A stretch of DNA of 64,000 bases from Hyphodiscus hymeniophilus (GCA_016508695.1 VNKQ01000002.1:496001-560000), one strand, 5' to 3'; counted from the stretch's first letter, positions 49,502 to 60,085 are shown. The notes: generated by a model from the sequence alone, not told the origin. Program-made: numbers and translations.

Positions 49502-49531
49502 TGGTGCACTTCTCTGGCAGCTTAGGGGATA
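49502..49531 (-). repeat. Right terminal inverted repeat
   Basis: 30 bases, perfect inverted match to 48975-49004. Confidence 0.8.
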
Positions 49532-50121
49532 CGGCAATCATTCGAGACACGAAATTGCTCCACATCATTAATCGGTTCCGGGTCCAAAGACGATTTAGCT
49601 ACGAGCACAACTAGAAGTTATTTAGATATTCGAATGTTGTCGCCCGAGGAAGTGCAGAGGCAATCTGTTATCGAAACTTTTGTTCCAATCGTTAAAACAA
49701 CCAGAAGAATCGGGATCTCAAGCCTAATTTGGTATCTGTTACTCGACTGACGTCTTTTGGCACTTTATAGTGCTTGCATCAAAGTTTTCTTTCGTGGAAG
49801 CCTTTACGAAGATTTCTCTTAGACAAAAGCGTGAAACTGATGATGTTATGAACAGAGAAGCTGTGGCTGGGTTGGAACGAACGACTCATCTATATCAGGC
49901 CTTCTCGTTTAAGAGCTAGGTTATTCTCCAACATCCAGAAGGTAACTAAGGTTGAACATGCTCAAACAATTTTGGGTCATTGGAATTTCCAAGTCTTGCT
50001 ACGACCGGCAGAAGGCCCAGGTTCTCGGCGGCTCCCATGTTTATCAATAAGCTCACAACTGTATGCTCTTACACCAGCGAACCTGATCCACACTTCGAAA
50101 CACGAAAGTAGGTTCTATTTA
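49532..50121. other. Intergenic, no gene seen
   Basis: About 590 bases between the inverted-repeat element and the 3' end of the DUF1989-deacetylase gene. No recognisable content. Confidence 0.6.
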
Positions 50122-51741
50122 TCACTGCTCCGACTTGAACTTCTGCACCTGTAACCAGGTTCGTGCGACATCCTCATGCTTACAAAACTCCACAGCATCT
50201 CCCCAAGATTTCAGCCAGAGTATCATCCGCTCCACCATACCTATGATATGGGACATACCACTCGTGTCTGGATGCATCAGGAGTGGGAACACAAAACTTA
50301 TCTCATCACCGCCCAGGTTGCCCGGGTCCTGACTGAAGTGTTCCCAGGTCCACTCAAATTTATCTTTCCACATTTGCTCCACAACTCTTGTCGATACATA
50401 ACCCATGCTATTGGGGAGATGCGGCAAATATTGCAGAGGCATCATATCTTCATTGTACCAGCCACATGGAATCTCTACGAGTGGGTGCTGGTTGGATAGG
50501 AGCGGATTCGTGTCTTCTGGAGTGGCGATTGCGGTCGGTTTGAGCCATGAGGAAGCATCCTTCGAAAAATCGATCTTTTGGATTGGAGGATCTGCCGGAG
50601 TCCAGTATAGCTGGGAGTCGTGATGCATGAGAGATGTATCGTAAAGAAAATCGTGCTCTCGAAGGAGCTTAACGGTAGTCTCGCGAATGGTATACATAGG
50701 CGCTCGGTACCCTCGAGGTTTCTTCCCACAGAGCTTGGTGGCGACATCAATACATTTCACTAGCACATCACGTTCTTGCTCAGGCGTCATCTGGTATATG
50801 CCTTCATGAGAATAACCATGAAGTCCAATCTCAGCGCCCGAATCCACCACTTTCTGGACGGAGTCGGGAAAGGTCTCCATTGTGTGGCCCGGAATAAACC
50901 AAGTGACCTTGTCTGCAATGTCTAGCTTTTTGAGCATATTGAGTAAACGGATGCACCCAACTTGTCCTGCGAAAATGCCTGAGCTGTAGTCGGCCATATT
51001 ATTATCTGGATGACAGCCTGTTCCCAGCCAATGCGACACGGCATCGAAATCGAATGAGAGGCATATTTTAACGCGAGGATGAGGCTTTGTAAGTCCATAT
51101 GGAATTGACGCCGGCTTTTCAACCAATTCCTGTTGGCCGGAGGAGTCGTCCAGAACCTCATATTCACAATCTGTCGGCTTGCCGCCATTCACGGGTGCCA
51201 AGTCTTGGGGACAGGAACTCATCACAATAATGAGATTTGTCTCAGCCTTCAAAACGACATGCTGGCCCTTCTCGCTGATGGGTGCTCTGATGTCAAGACC
51301 GCCTCGATGGTCAATTGCAACATTCATGAACAGATTAAGAGGATCCGGAACCCATTTCTCCGCGATCTCGAAATCTGGGAAGTTCTCCTTGAGAGCGCCA
51401 TGCATATTATCTGTACAGTTGTCGTGATATCCAACAAAACCCTGCATGGCGTAGCGCTCACTATCGCAAGCCGACCAGACTAAATCGTGGACTCCAGGAG
51501 TTGTATCCTCGACCAGCTTGAGCATGGGCTTGCGCTTTGTGCTGTACAAATTATCGTCGGCGGAAATAGAGATCTTCAGAAGAATGGTTCGTGTATGTAT
51601 CATGGAAAGGTAATCCGATTTGTCTTGGGGATTGAAAGCCCAGAAATCCACTACTTGTTTGCCATGGGTGTTTCGGATTTTGATCTGTTGACCCTTGTGA
51701 ACAGACAGAGCGACAGCTTTTCTTGCAGGTATAATTCCCAT
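50122..51741 (-). CDS. Fusion of DUF1989 (urea carboxylase-associated) and polysaccharide-deacetylase-like domains
   Basis: Single-exon gene of 539 residues. Residues 5-185 are a DUF1989 domain, the family associated with urea carboxylase in bacteria. It shows VVDFWAFNPQD near the start, then NLFMNVAIDHRGGLDI, and the conserved SSCPQDLAPVNGG with Cys177. Residues 222-510 are a NodB-type deacetylase. Motif 1 is SFDFDAVSHW (residues 229-238), motif 2 is HGYSHE (His308 and His312, likely metal ligands) and motif 3 is RGYRAPMY (343-350). These variants fit the PuuE/PgdA-like branch, which includes a metal-free allantoinase, rather than chitin deacetylases. There is no signal peptide, so the enzyme should be cytosolic. 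I infer a role in purine, urea or another nitrogen catabolic route; the exact reaction is unknown. Confidence 0.85.
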   Translation of the reverse strand: MGIIPARKAVALSVHKGQQIKIRNTHGKQVVDFWAFNPQDKSDYLSMIHTRTILLKISISADDNLYSTKRKPMLKLVEDTTPGVHDLVWSACDSERYAMQGFVGYHDNCTDNMHGALKENFPDFEIAEKWVPDPLNLFMNVAIDHRGGLDIRAPISEKGQHVVLKAETNLIIVMSSCPQDLAPVNGGKPTDCEYEVLDDSSGQQELVEKPASIPYGLTKPHPRVKICLSFDFDAVSHWLGTGCHPDNNMADYSSGIFAGQVGCIRLLNMLKKLDIADKVTWFIPGHTMETFPDSVQKVVDSGAEIGLHGYSHEGIYQMTPEQERDVLVKCIDVATKLCGKKPRGYRAPMYTIRETTVKLLREHDFLYDTSLMHHDSQLYWTPADPPIQKIDFSKDASSWLKPTAIATPEDTNPLLSNQHPLVEIPCGWYNEDMMPLQYLPHLPNSMGYVSTRVVEQMWKDKFEWTWEHFSQDPGNLGGDEISFVFPLLMHPDTSGMSHIIGMVERMILWLKSWGDAVEFCKHEDVARTWLQVQKFKSEQ

Positions 51742-52125
51742 TTTGTAGGGCTTTTCGACAACAGTTGAATGTCTGAGAGAGACTCAAAGACCTGGAGTTG
51801 CATTATATAGATGCTAAGAGCGGTTGTGCCCGCTGAGCGTTTCCGTTTTCGATCGAGTTTCCCTATCATGTGGGGAAATTCCCGCTTTTGGGTACTGTAA
51901 GCCGGCACTTCGTTGTGACCAATGGGGTTGAGGTCAACCGCGAAATCACCGTTATCTTCAAAGTATTTGTGTAAATAATCTCCTTTTCTCTCCTTCATAC
52001 GATTATGCGAGCCTTTGAGAATGAAAACAAAATGTGTACTGGGTATTGAACAAAATGGAAATATCTCGAACGCTACCATAATCAAACAATCAACAGAATG
52101 CATAAAACCTCCCCATGCTAGGACC
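51742..52125. other. Intergenic, promoter of the DUF1989 fusion gene
   Basis: About 380 bases between two minus-strand genes. No regulatory motif stands out. Confidence 0.5.
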
Positions 52126-54064
52126 TTAAACCCCAACCTCTGCTCGCCCTGAGGAGACTTCAGTAACGGTGACAGTAGCAACCTTCTCCGAAGATCCAAA
52201 TGGCCAGAAGACCTTTCCAATGGAGCCGAGCACACTTGTTCGCTTCTCGGTAGTCGGTCTTCTTGGCGACTCGTTGGGAGTCGAAGGATTCTCAAGGGGT
52301 GAATGACTCGAACCGTCGTTCTTGGCCAACATTTCGGGTACCAGATCAGTGAGGGGCTTGACTGCTGTTGCCATAGCTTCGTTGATGATTGCTTCAACAT
52401 TTTGAATTGGACTCGAGTCGGAAGCACCAGGAGGGGGTATTGGCATGTGGAAGGCGAGGACTTTGGTGATCTGCTGGATCGCTTCGTGCATCATGTCGAG
52501 TTCTGTACATTGATTAGAGAGTTTCAAACTCTGTTGGAAATCAGCACTTACTCTGGTGTAATAGATCCAAGCTTTCTTGTGATATTGTTACCAATTTTGG
52601 GCTGTCCGTTCCTGCGAGTGTTTCCTTGGGAAGTGTTTCTGAAATCATCTGAGATTTGACTGTGCTTGTGACCGTTGCGACTGCTGACACAGTCGTTGGA
52701 ACAGAGGCTTGAGGCGTAATCTCGACTATTTGAGGAGCCTCGACGGTATGGAGAGCCTCCTCGACAGTCTCTGGATTCTTCTTGGTAGTTGGGGCAATTT
52801 GAGAGATTACCAAAGGGGTTTCTGGTGGCTCTTCATTACCTTTTGAGATGTTCGTGACAGCTTGAGGGGCATTTTCGGCTGCTTCTGGCTTGTTTTCCGA
52901 GCTTGACGGAGGCTGTGGAGGTGGTACTGTTGTCTCTGGCGCCACCTCTAAATTGTCTATCAGGAGATCAGCTGCTACTGCTGCTGTCTCTGTCTTCGTT
53001 TCGATTGAAGTTGCTCTCAAGGTCGTTGATTGAGCAGCAGAGATCAGTTTAGCGGTTGCTGTTTTCGGTTCAGCAGGACCTTTCGTCAATGCTTTGATCT
53101 CGCCATCTGCTCCCAAAGTGATCTTCAATGAGACTGGTGCAGGTGGTTGAGAATCGGGGTTCGAGTCTACAGCAGTCACATCACCATTGGTGACGATATT
53201 CGTAGGCTCCTGAGCAACTTCAATCGCAATAGTCGTGTCTTTCGAGGCAGTATCCTCTGCTGCTGTAGGTTTGGCACCAGTCAGACTGGGAACGCTGACC
53301 TTCGACTCGACTTTTACTGCCGCAATGGCCGAGATCTTCGAATCCGACGTGGCTGCAGCGTCAAGCGTGCTAGAGACATTGCTCTTATTTTCATCTTTGA
53401 CTGGACCAACAACTGTAGCTTTTGCGTCCGAAGTCTCTGAAGTTGCTGCCTTTCCTGTCACCACCGCTTCAGCTTTATCTCTTGCCGCTTCATCGACAGC
53501 ATCTTTGGCTTGCTCCTCCTGGGCGTCATCAGCGAGGTCTTTTGAGATCGCTTTAACAACTTTTGAGCTTGTCTCTGACGCAATAGTTGTGACGCCCTTC
53601 TTCGCGCTATCAGCAGCCATCTTGCCAATAAGAGCAATTTCCCCAGCGGCCAACTCTGGCTGAATCAAAGATGCAGCACCTATGACCACAGCCAATGCAC
53701 CTCTCCAGAATATTAGTCTTTTCTCGAATGAATAGGATAGGCACTCACTCAGCTATCAACTCAGGATGCTGCTCGATCGCGACGACTGCTGCCTCAGCAC
53801 CTTTGACTACCTCATTTGCGACGTCTTCGAGACCATCTTGGACTTTATCCAGTATACTTGGGACATCCTCGTCTGTAGCTGAGATAGCCTCTTTCACAAC
53901 ACTGCTCTCAATTGTCTTGAGATCGCCAGCGCTTGATTTAACGACTGATGTTATGACCTCCGTAGCAGATTCGACCACGATGTGTTCAGCCTTTCTGTTT
54001 GTCAGCCTTCAAGCGCCAGCTGAATGAAGTCCTTGGTACTCACGGCTTGCACAACGGTCGACAT
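52126..54064 (-). CDS. Uncharacterised Ala/Thr/Val-rich protein
   Basis: Four exons (54064-54044, 53990-53749, 53702-52552, 52502-52126) join in frame to 596 residues. Exon 1 is only seven codons (MSTVVQA). I do not recognise a named family. The first 150 residues form a helix-rich stretch of short hydrophobic heptad-like segments (VVESATEVITSVVKSSAG, then AVVIGAASLIQPELAAGEIALIG), which may be amphipathic or membrane-touching. The middle (about 180-460) is low-complexity Ala/Thr/Val/Lys/Pro, probably disordered. A helix (LDMMHEAIQQITKVLAFHMP) and a segment with VFWPFGSSEKVATVTVTEV close the protein. There are no cysteines apart from any at exon ends, and no signal peptide. A TCACGTGA box lies 187 bases upstream of the start. 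Confidence 0.7.
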
Positions 54065-54874
54065 TTGAAATGAGCCGCTACGGAATTGAAGTTGCCGGTC
54101 AATGTTATGTTCAAGCAGAAAGATCAAACACCAAAGCGGAGACAATCAGAAAATCTCTTGAAGGGGGAGGAGAGCACACCAATCTTCTAATATTTTTACA
54201 AGAGTGGAATTTGAGGATCAAATGAGGCGGAAAGAAAGCTGAGTGAACGATCACGTGAGACATTCTATCTGAAGCCAAGACAGCCTATTGAAGCTAAGCA
54301 ATATCGGGGTTGAGGAGGGGTGCGGCACAGTGCGGATTCAAGGTCAATCATGTCACTCTATTATTATCTATCAACCTACATGTACCGAGGCCAGATTCAT
54401 GGCACTTGGCACGATAAGTGGGATCCTTTGAAAGGAAGTATCTGTACGGGGGTAGACACCCTCGTCAAAAAGTGGTTGGTAGGGCTAAGAGGGGAGCTAG
54501 TCGGGGCGGAACAACTTAAGACCGATATGGAGCAGTACTTTCCTTCACACCACTCCGTGCTGCGCTCAGTCTGGAAATTGGGTCACAGGGGAGAGTGTGC
54601 GTTGTACTCGAATGTTTTGCCCATTAAGGCTGTACTATGACTTCAACTTTAATTACCAGTGACCAAGTGATTCTGTGAGTACAGGGTTACTTGCTCTAGC
54701 CTGTCGATTGTCGACTCCGTAATCGGTATGTCGATTTCGATAGACTTGTCGCTGTCGACTTCTCGAAGCCTTCCTTTGTGTCGCACTGATATTTGCGGTT
54801 GGAGGCGTGGTATTGTCAAGTTGTGAAATGTAATTTTCCAAGTATATGGCAGCTGATTGCAAATTTATTTATTA
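54065..54874. other. Intergenic, promoter of the Ala-rich gene
   Basis: Contains the TCACGTGA box (54251-54258). An unsupported open frame lies at 54320-54640. No other gene seen. Confidence 0.55.
54251..54258. promoter_or_regulatory. TCACGTGA E-box (Cbf1/bHLH-type site)
   Basis: Perfect 8-bp palindrome about 187 bases upstream of the start codon of the Ala-rich protein gene. Confidence 0.5.
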
Positions 54875-55652
54875 CTACCAATTACAAGCCCCTCCCAACA
54901 GCACCGCAAGGTGTTCCAGCCATACCCTATCAACCTGATCAAAGCCGCTCTTAACCTTGCAATCGACATCAATGATTGCCACCAACCTGCCCTCAACAAC
55001 AATCGGAACGACGATTTCACTCATACTGTCACCATCACAAGCAATATGGCCCGGAAACTGTTCCACATCAGGCACAAGTTGCGTTTGCTGTGTTGATGCA
55101 GCTGTACCGCATACTCCACGTCCGAAAGCGATAGTCTGGCATGCAACTTTCCCTTGAAAGGGTCCGAGTATGAGCTCGGGTCTTGATGGAGATGAGGTTG
55201 GATCTAGGACGTAAAACCCTGTTATCATTAGCCGAGAAATGGATGGATTGGAAAGGGCACGAACCAGCCCAGTTCACTTCTGAGGCTGGAGCAGGAAGAG
55301 ACTTATAAGCGTGCCATAATAAGGACGCTGTATTTGCCAGATTGCTTATCTCTATCAGATCTTCTCGAGGAGAATGCCGCACGTGATGCCTCCGGTGGCT
55401 CAAGTGGAAGCTGGGGCAGGGACGTACCATACCTAAAGCCATGTTAATTCGGATTTGAGGTAGAAAATGGAGTTTAACCAACCCAGTTTCTCTGTCCTTC
55501 AAACAGGCCTTCTGCTGCCTCCAAAACCTGCTTGTAGGCCTCTTCTGTCGTCACATCGTGAGCGAAGTTGGATGCATCCGCATGAACCTGCAAAAAGTTA
55601 GTTTGATTTGATTTCAGGAAAGGAGAGACTTTGAGTGAAATTGGCGAACCAT
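54875..55652 (-). CDS. Free methionine-(R)-sulfoxide reductase (GAF-domain fRMsr)
   Basis: Reduces free methionine-R-sulfoxide to methionine, a repair step after oxidative stress. Four exons give 178 residues: 55652-55650 (the ATG alone), 55587-55483, 55349-55265 and 55218-54875. The GAF domain covers most of the protein, and all three conserved cysteines are visible: VACQTIAFG, GRGVCGTAA and GHIACDGDS. These correspond to Cys84, Cys94 and Cys118 of the E. coli enzyme, followed by SEIVVPIVVEG. The conserved start MVHADASNF appears only if the ATG is spliced directly to GTTCATGCG (donor GTTCGC, branch AACTAAC, acceptor TTGCAG). The intron 2 donor (GTTGGT) is weak; I chose it because the join RNW-ISNLANTASLLWHAY has the usual length. 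Corresponds to yeast YKL069W. Confidence 0.9.
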
Positions 55653-56397
55653 TATCACACAAACCGGAAGACTTTTGTTGTCAATACGCAATGTAGAGAT
55701 ATTGAGGCAAATAAAATTAGTGAGTGAGCTGCTCGCTGCAAAATTGCATGAAGGTGTCATATCACGTGATCTACCACATCCCCGACTTTGACGTCGCAGC
55801 TCTTCGAAGTGAGAGGATTATTGGCTGCCAAAATAGTTCAGTGTCAGACAAGCCATAACGTACCCCACCTGGTCAGACAAATGTAGGTAATGAAGGTGGA
55901 TGTTTGATACTACAATAAATCAGACCGCCTAATTTCCTTTCCGATTTCACACAGCGATCTTGAACGTTTTCGGGCGTAAGCATATCTTTGAGCGCTTAAG
56001 ATGAGTAATTTTTGTTGGGTCTCAAGCAAATAGAATTTGTTGGTCACAGTCGATAATAAATTTGTGTTGCAACGCGGCTCTTAGTAGTTCTAACAGAGTT
56101 GATACATAAGAGTGAGAAAGAGAAGTGTCACTTTGGCATTGTTATTATTCCTGTTTAACATATGCAAAGATCAAGCCCGTACTCCATACTCTCATAACTT
56201 CGGATCCGAGGCAAATCCAGTACATAGCCATCAGCTAACGCCTATCTCATAGTGGGCATCGCAAATAAAGTCGAGATATTTCAAACTCATTAAACTTCGC
56301 CCGCGAAGGCAGAAGCAGAGCCGGGAGTTGAATACAGCGGAAATCGAGCTTCACCCGTAAATAAATAACCTTCGGGTATTCTTTCTCATCAGCCTCA
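55653..56397. other. Intergenic, promoter of fRMsr gene
   Basis: About 745 bases with the TCACGTGA box close to the fRMsr start. The right part is the 3' flank of the RPA43 gene. Nothing else recognised. Confidence 0.55.
55762..55769. promoter_or_regulatory. TCACGTGA box upstream of methionine-sulfoxide reductase
   Basis: Perfect palindromic Cbf1-type site 110 bases upstream of the fRMsr start codon. In yeast, TCACGTG is the Cbf1-Met28-Met4 site of methionine and sulfur genes, so its place here is suggestive. Confidence 0.5.
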
Positions 56398-57315
56398 TTA
56401 TTCCACAGGTGCGTCTAAACGTGTGGCCCCTAGACCTGTCGAGCCACCAAGTCTCCTTCCTACGCCACTCTTTCCGAGCTTCATTTTCGCGATCTCACTC
56501 TCCACTATTTTCTTCTCGGCCTTCGCATCCAACATCGTGCCCGCCAGACTTAGAAAGCTCTTCTCCCTATCAACATCGGTCTCAACATCCCTGATCCGAA
56601 ACTTCACCAAACCATCAATCTTCTTCCCCTCACCATCCACAAAATACCCTGCACCATCTTCCGCATATGTCTCTCCCATCTCCATTCCTTCTTCACCTCT
56701 TTCCATATCTTCCACTCCGACCCACTTCCAATCCTCCGGTAAGCGCTTTCGCTCTATACTCGCATTGAACATATTCCAACATACCAATCCAAGATGCCCT
56801 TCATTCTGCAGGTTTACGTATCCTTCGATAGTCGATCCTAGGTCAGGTTTGAAGAGAAGGAACTCCGCCGTGACCCACGCCCAGCTTACAGCATATTCGT
56901 CGATATTTTGGAGGAGCGTACTGTCTCCGTCGTTTCCGAATGGCTCAGCTGACATTCGAGGGTTGCTGTAGGAGAGGATGACGCTGCTGAAAGGAGGGTA
57001 CCATTGGAGGATGAGAGGGGAGAGGTGCTCTGCGCAGAGACCTTCTATGGGGTATCTTTGCGATACTGGCGAAAGAGGTAGATATAATGAGGACGTTTGT
57101 ACTTGGAATATTGGGTTATTCGAAATTGTGGTGACTTCTGCTGCAACTGCTTTGTCGGATCTGTGCTTCTTGGATTTTCTGCGGTGCGAATCTTCTTCGT
57201 GTTCCCGTTTCCGCTTCTTCTCGCCATGTGAAGATTTGTGCTTTCTCTCCGATCTCTCCGATCTGGATTTGTGCTTTTCGGAAGTCATTGTGGAATGTCC
57301 TTGTTCAATTGACAT
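56398..57315 (-). CDS. DNA-directed RNA polymerase I subunit RPA43
   Basis: Stalk subunit of RNA polymerase I that helps recruit Rrn3 at rDNA promoters. Single exon, 305 residues. The first 55 residues are a Lys/Arg/His/Glu/Ser-rich tail with several basic clusters (KKRKREHEE, HRRKSKKHRS), which should act as a nuclear/nucleolar signal. The Rpb7-like N-terminal fold follows (SSLYLPLSPVSQ, LCAEHLSPLILQWYPPFSSVILSY). The RPA43-type OB domain is next (WAWVTAEFLLFKPDLGSTIEGYVNLQNEGHLGLV split by short loops; then CWNMFNASIERKRLPEDWKW and FRIRDVETD). The start codon lies 247 bases from that of the J-protein gene on the other strand. Confidence 0.88.
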   Translation of the reverse strand: MSIEQGHSTMTSEKHKSRSERSERKHKSSHGEKKRKREHEEDSHRRKSKKHRSDKAVAAEVTTISNNPIFQVQTSSLYLPLSPVSQRYPIEGLCAEHLSPLILQWYPPFSSVILSYSNPRMSAEPFGNDGDSTLLQNIDEYAVSWAWVTAEFLLFKPDLGSTIEGYVNLQNEGHLGLVCWNMFNASIERKRLPEDWKWVGVEDMERGEEGMEMGETYAEDGAGYFVDGEGKKIDGLVKFRIRDVETDVDREKSFLSLAGTMLDAKAEKKIVESEIAKMKLGKSGVGRRLGGSTGLGATRLDAPVE

Positions 57316-57562
57316 TTCAGTTGCTTGGGGCCCGGCTTCTTCGTCTTTGCTCGTCGTCCAAAAATTTTGACCTCAAGGCTGAGACTACAGGGGTCAATGC
57401 ATACTAGCGGCCGCTTCAAGATTGGCGTGGGCGGCCATTGAACGTGTCCATTCCGTCTCTTTATGAATACGGCAAACCACCTTTCTTCGTCTTCTTTCCT
57501 AATAACAATATTTTGCTGTTGCTGGGTCGCATTTGCTGGACACAACTCTTTGCACCTCTGAT
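57316..57562. promoter_or_regulatory. Compact bidirectional promoter between RPA43 and J-protein genes
   Basis: 247 bases separate the two divergent start codons, so both promoters and leaders must share it. No TATA box is obvious. Confidence 0.65.
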
Positions 57563-58690
57563 ATGTCTGGCAACTTGCTATCTCTGGCTGGATGGACCTT
57601 TCTACCCAACGTACGCAATCCCAAGTAACGTTACCCTCCAAACGCCAGACTGACTCTTGCCCAGCTTGTCACAGGATGGGTACAAAACTTGTACTATAGC
57701 ATTACAATACGTGCCGGCGATCCCAAACCTCAACCTGGATCCCCGCGATTCATACAACATAGGCGGCGCATACATATCCTCGTCGTGAGCGCCTACCTCC
57801 TCTACACAATCTACGAAGCAGATTGGCAGATACGGCTGGGCAGCGATTTCTACCAAGACTTGGGCCTACCGCATTCTGCCACCGACCGAGAAATCAAGTC
57901 GCGATTCAGAAGACTGGCGGCTATCCACCACCCTGACAAGGTCGGATCCTCTGCCCCAAGCTCAGAAGGATACTTTGTACATCTGAGGTTGGCGCAAGAC
58001 ACACTCTTGAACCCCGCAAAGAGATTCGCTTACGAGCGTTTTGGACCTGACATAACAACTTGGCAGCACTGCTCCAGCATACGTGATTATATCCTCCACG
58101 GCCTACAATCCATACTACCTTATTATGGCGCCGCGGCAGTGGGTATGTACATACTCGGCATGCTGGGCTATCTCGAATGGGGCAAATACTGGCGTTGGCT
58201 GACCTTGGGTTGTCTTTGCGTCTTCGAACTCCACACTATATCCCGCCCATACTTCCCCTCTCTCGCCTCAAACTTCTTGAATCCCCTCCTCACGACACTC
58301 ACGAACCACCCACCGTACTTACCTTTCCAACTCATAGACCTAGCCCGAAAGTTGTCGATTACGATGTACATTGCATTTTCGCAAATCGGGCCTCTGCTCC
58401 AACCTCCCTCACTCGGCAACTCGCCAAACCCAGACATTGCGCTCAAACAGCAGTTGGATAGGTTAGAGGCTACGGCAAAGGCAGCGGATGTGGAAGCTAC
58501 GAGATTGATGGCCATGGAAATGAGCCCCTTTGTGGGCGACGCAGGTGCATTGAAGGATGTAAAGAACAAGATGCAGAGCTGGCTAGTGCAGAATACGATC
58601 AGAAGCGATCCGATGGTTAGAGATGCTATTGGGAATGAGTTACGGAAACGGAGGGTCGATGCACCAGCTGGCGCACGAGGGAATCGATAG
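57563..58690 (+). CDS. Membrane-anchored J-domain (DnaJ) protein
   Basis: Hsp70 co-chaperone anchored in a membrane, probably the endoplasmic reticulum. Exons 57563-57610 and 57665-58690 (acceptor CCCAG, phase 0) give 357 residues. The join reads LPN-LVTGWVQNLYYS. An alternative acceptor 12 bases further on would break the frame. A hydrophobic segment near residues 53-64 (IHILVVSAYLLYTIY) precedes the J domain at about 77-140. The J domain has DFYQDLGLP, the catalytic HPD (105-107) in AIHHPDKVG, and LLNPAKRFAYERFGP. Two to three more hydrophobic segments follow (PYYGAAAVGMYILGMLGYL, WLTLGCLCVFELH), then a helical tail with a QQLDRLEATAKAAD stretch. The N-terminal hydrophobic region (SGNLLSLAGWTFLP) may add one segment. 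Confidence 0.87.
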
Positions 58691-60085
58691 TCCTAGGCAG
58701 ACATTGTTTTTGAATACACCATTTTGCATCATGTGATTGAATTTTGATTATTGAAAATACGCTCAGATATGGTGAGCAGTTGGGCAATAAGAAATGGTGC
58801 CAGTAACACCCTCACGAGCTCAAAGGCTCCAATGGTTTTGGCACTGTTAAGCAATGGAATTTATTGCAAGCAATCTGCAAAGCAGATACGCCAGTTCACT
58901 GTGCCTTGCATCGAACCCTGATACTGAATGTAATAAGTCGCTAGAAATAGGGGCGAATATTAGTCATCCGACTATGGTTGGTCCTGCATGTCTGTGCAGC
59001 AAAGCAAGCTCGATCCATCAACTTGACTTCAGCAGGCTGCAACGCACTCCTCTATGCCATGTTCGCCACAAAACACAAATCATATCAAACGACCCTCAGA
59101 TCATGGAGGAAGAAGATAACCTACGAGGAACTTCTCGGACTCTTCCGAGCTACCAAAAGGAAAGGATGCTTGGGACTTCCTAAGAAACTATTCGTGTTGC
59201 GTCCTTCTGTAGTTGGCAAAACAGTTATTCAAACCGATGATCATGCCGCTAGCGATTTTATAGCTCACCAAACTTAAATTGGGCCTTGGATTTAGAAGAT
59301 GTCTGGCCCAGTGAGTCATCTCTTTGTGACATAAAGTAAAACTCTCGAATGAGAGCCCTTGCAAATATAGTTTTTATTGCCTTCCATTATGTGATTAGGT
59401 GGGATTGGGTAAACCACTGGAAGGGGATTCGCCATTCGCTCGTACGTTCCGTGAGCTACCGGAAGTTGGTCAACGAGACTGGATATGAAACATAGGCTTT
59501 TATGATGTGCATATGGAGCCTATTCGCTGGTTTCTAGAGACTCTAGGGACGGGATTGGAAGCGTGAATCATATACATCATCAGTGCTGTCCATGGACAAG
59601 TCGAACGTTGACTTGGGACGTAAATTGGTCCGAGGGACAACGAGCCCAGAAAGTGCTCTAATAAACCGGTAATTGCCAGAGTAGGTCAAGAAGGTGGTTC
59701 AGAGTAAGTGTTGTTTCTTTTGCCAAAGATCACAACGCTACCTCACTGAAGGCGGCATATATTTCCCTAACCTGGCATGTAACCTCGCAAATAAGCTCGA
59801 TAGTCGTATCACGTATCAAACCACTTTAGTTCAAATCATTGCACGTTCATTCCACCCTTTCAGCCACAAGTAAGCTATACACGCGATATAAAAGTTCTCA
59901 CTTCTCCGAGTGGTATGTAAATCAGATCAGCCAAGCATGCGCCAAATCAACCTATACTATCAATAGCCCTCCTGTGCGCCAATACACTGAAATCAATGAA
60001 ATGGCAAGCAAGTATATTCAACGCCACCAATTATGCAGATAATTCCTTTCACTTGCGAAAAAGACAATAGAAAGGCACATGAAAC
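58691..60085. other. Intergenic between convergent genes
   Basis: About 1.4 kb with no supported gene. Overlapping short open frames at 58854-59277 lack any family feature or splice context. Confidence 0.55.

Larger units (their letters stand above)
48975..49531. mobile_element. Small inverted-repeat element, possibly a deleted DNA transposon
   Basis: The two ends are inverted copies of 30 bases: 48975-49004 and 49502-49531, each reading TATCCCCTAAGCTGCC then AGAGAAGTGCACCA. A further palindromic CTGCCTCAGGCA lies just inside both ends. Total length is 557 bases. If the outer TA at each end is the duplicated target, the element is Tc1/mariner-like in target choice. The internal open frame (49121-49327) instead looks like a piece of a piggyBac-type protein, which would predict TTAA ends that I do not see. 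The class is therefore open. The core is too short for a transposase, so it is non-autonomous or a remnant. Confidence 0.7.

Noticed and set aside
54320..54640. 106-codon plus-strand open frame
   Set aside because: Lies in the promoter of a minus-strand gene, with composition unlike a protein and no known motif.
58854..59277. Two overlapping open frames of about 100 codons
   Set aside because: Overlapping in different frames, no motif; likely chance in a convergent intergenic region.
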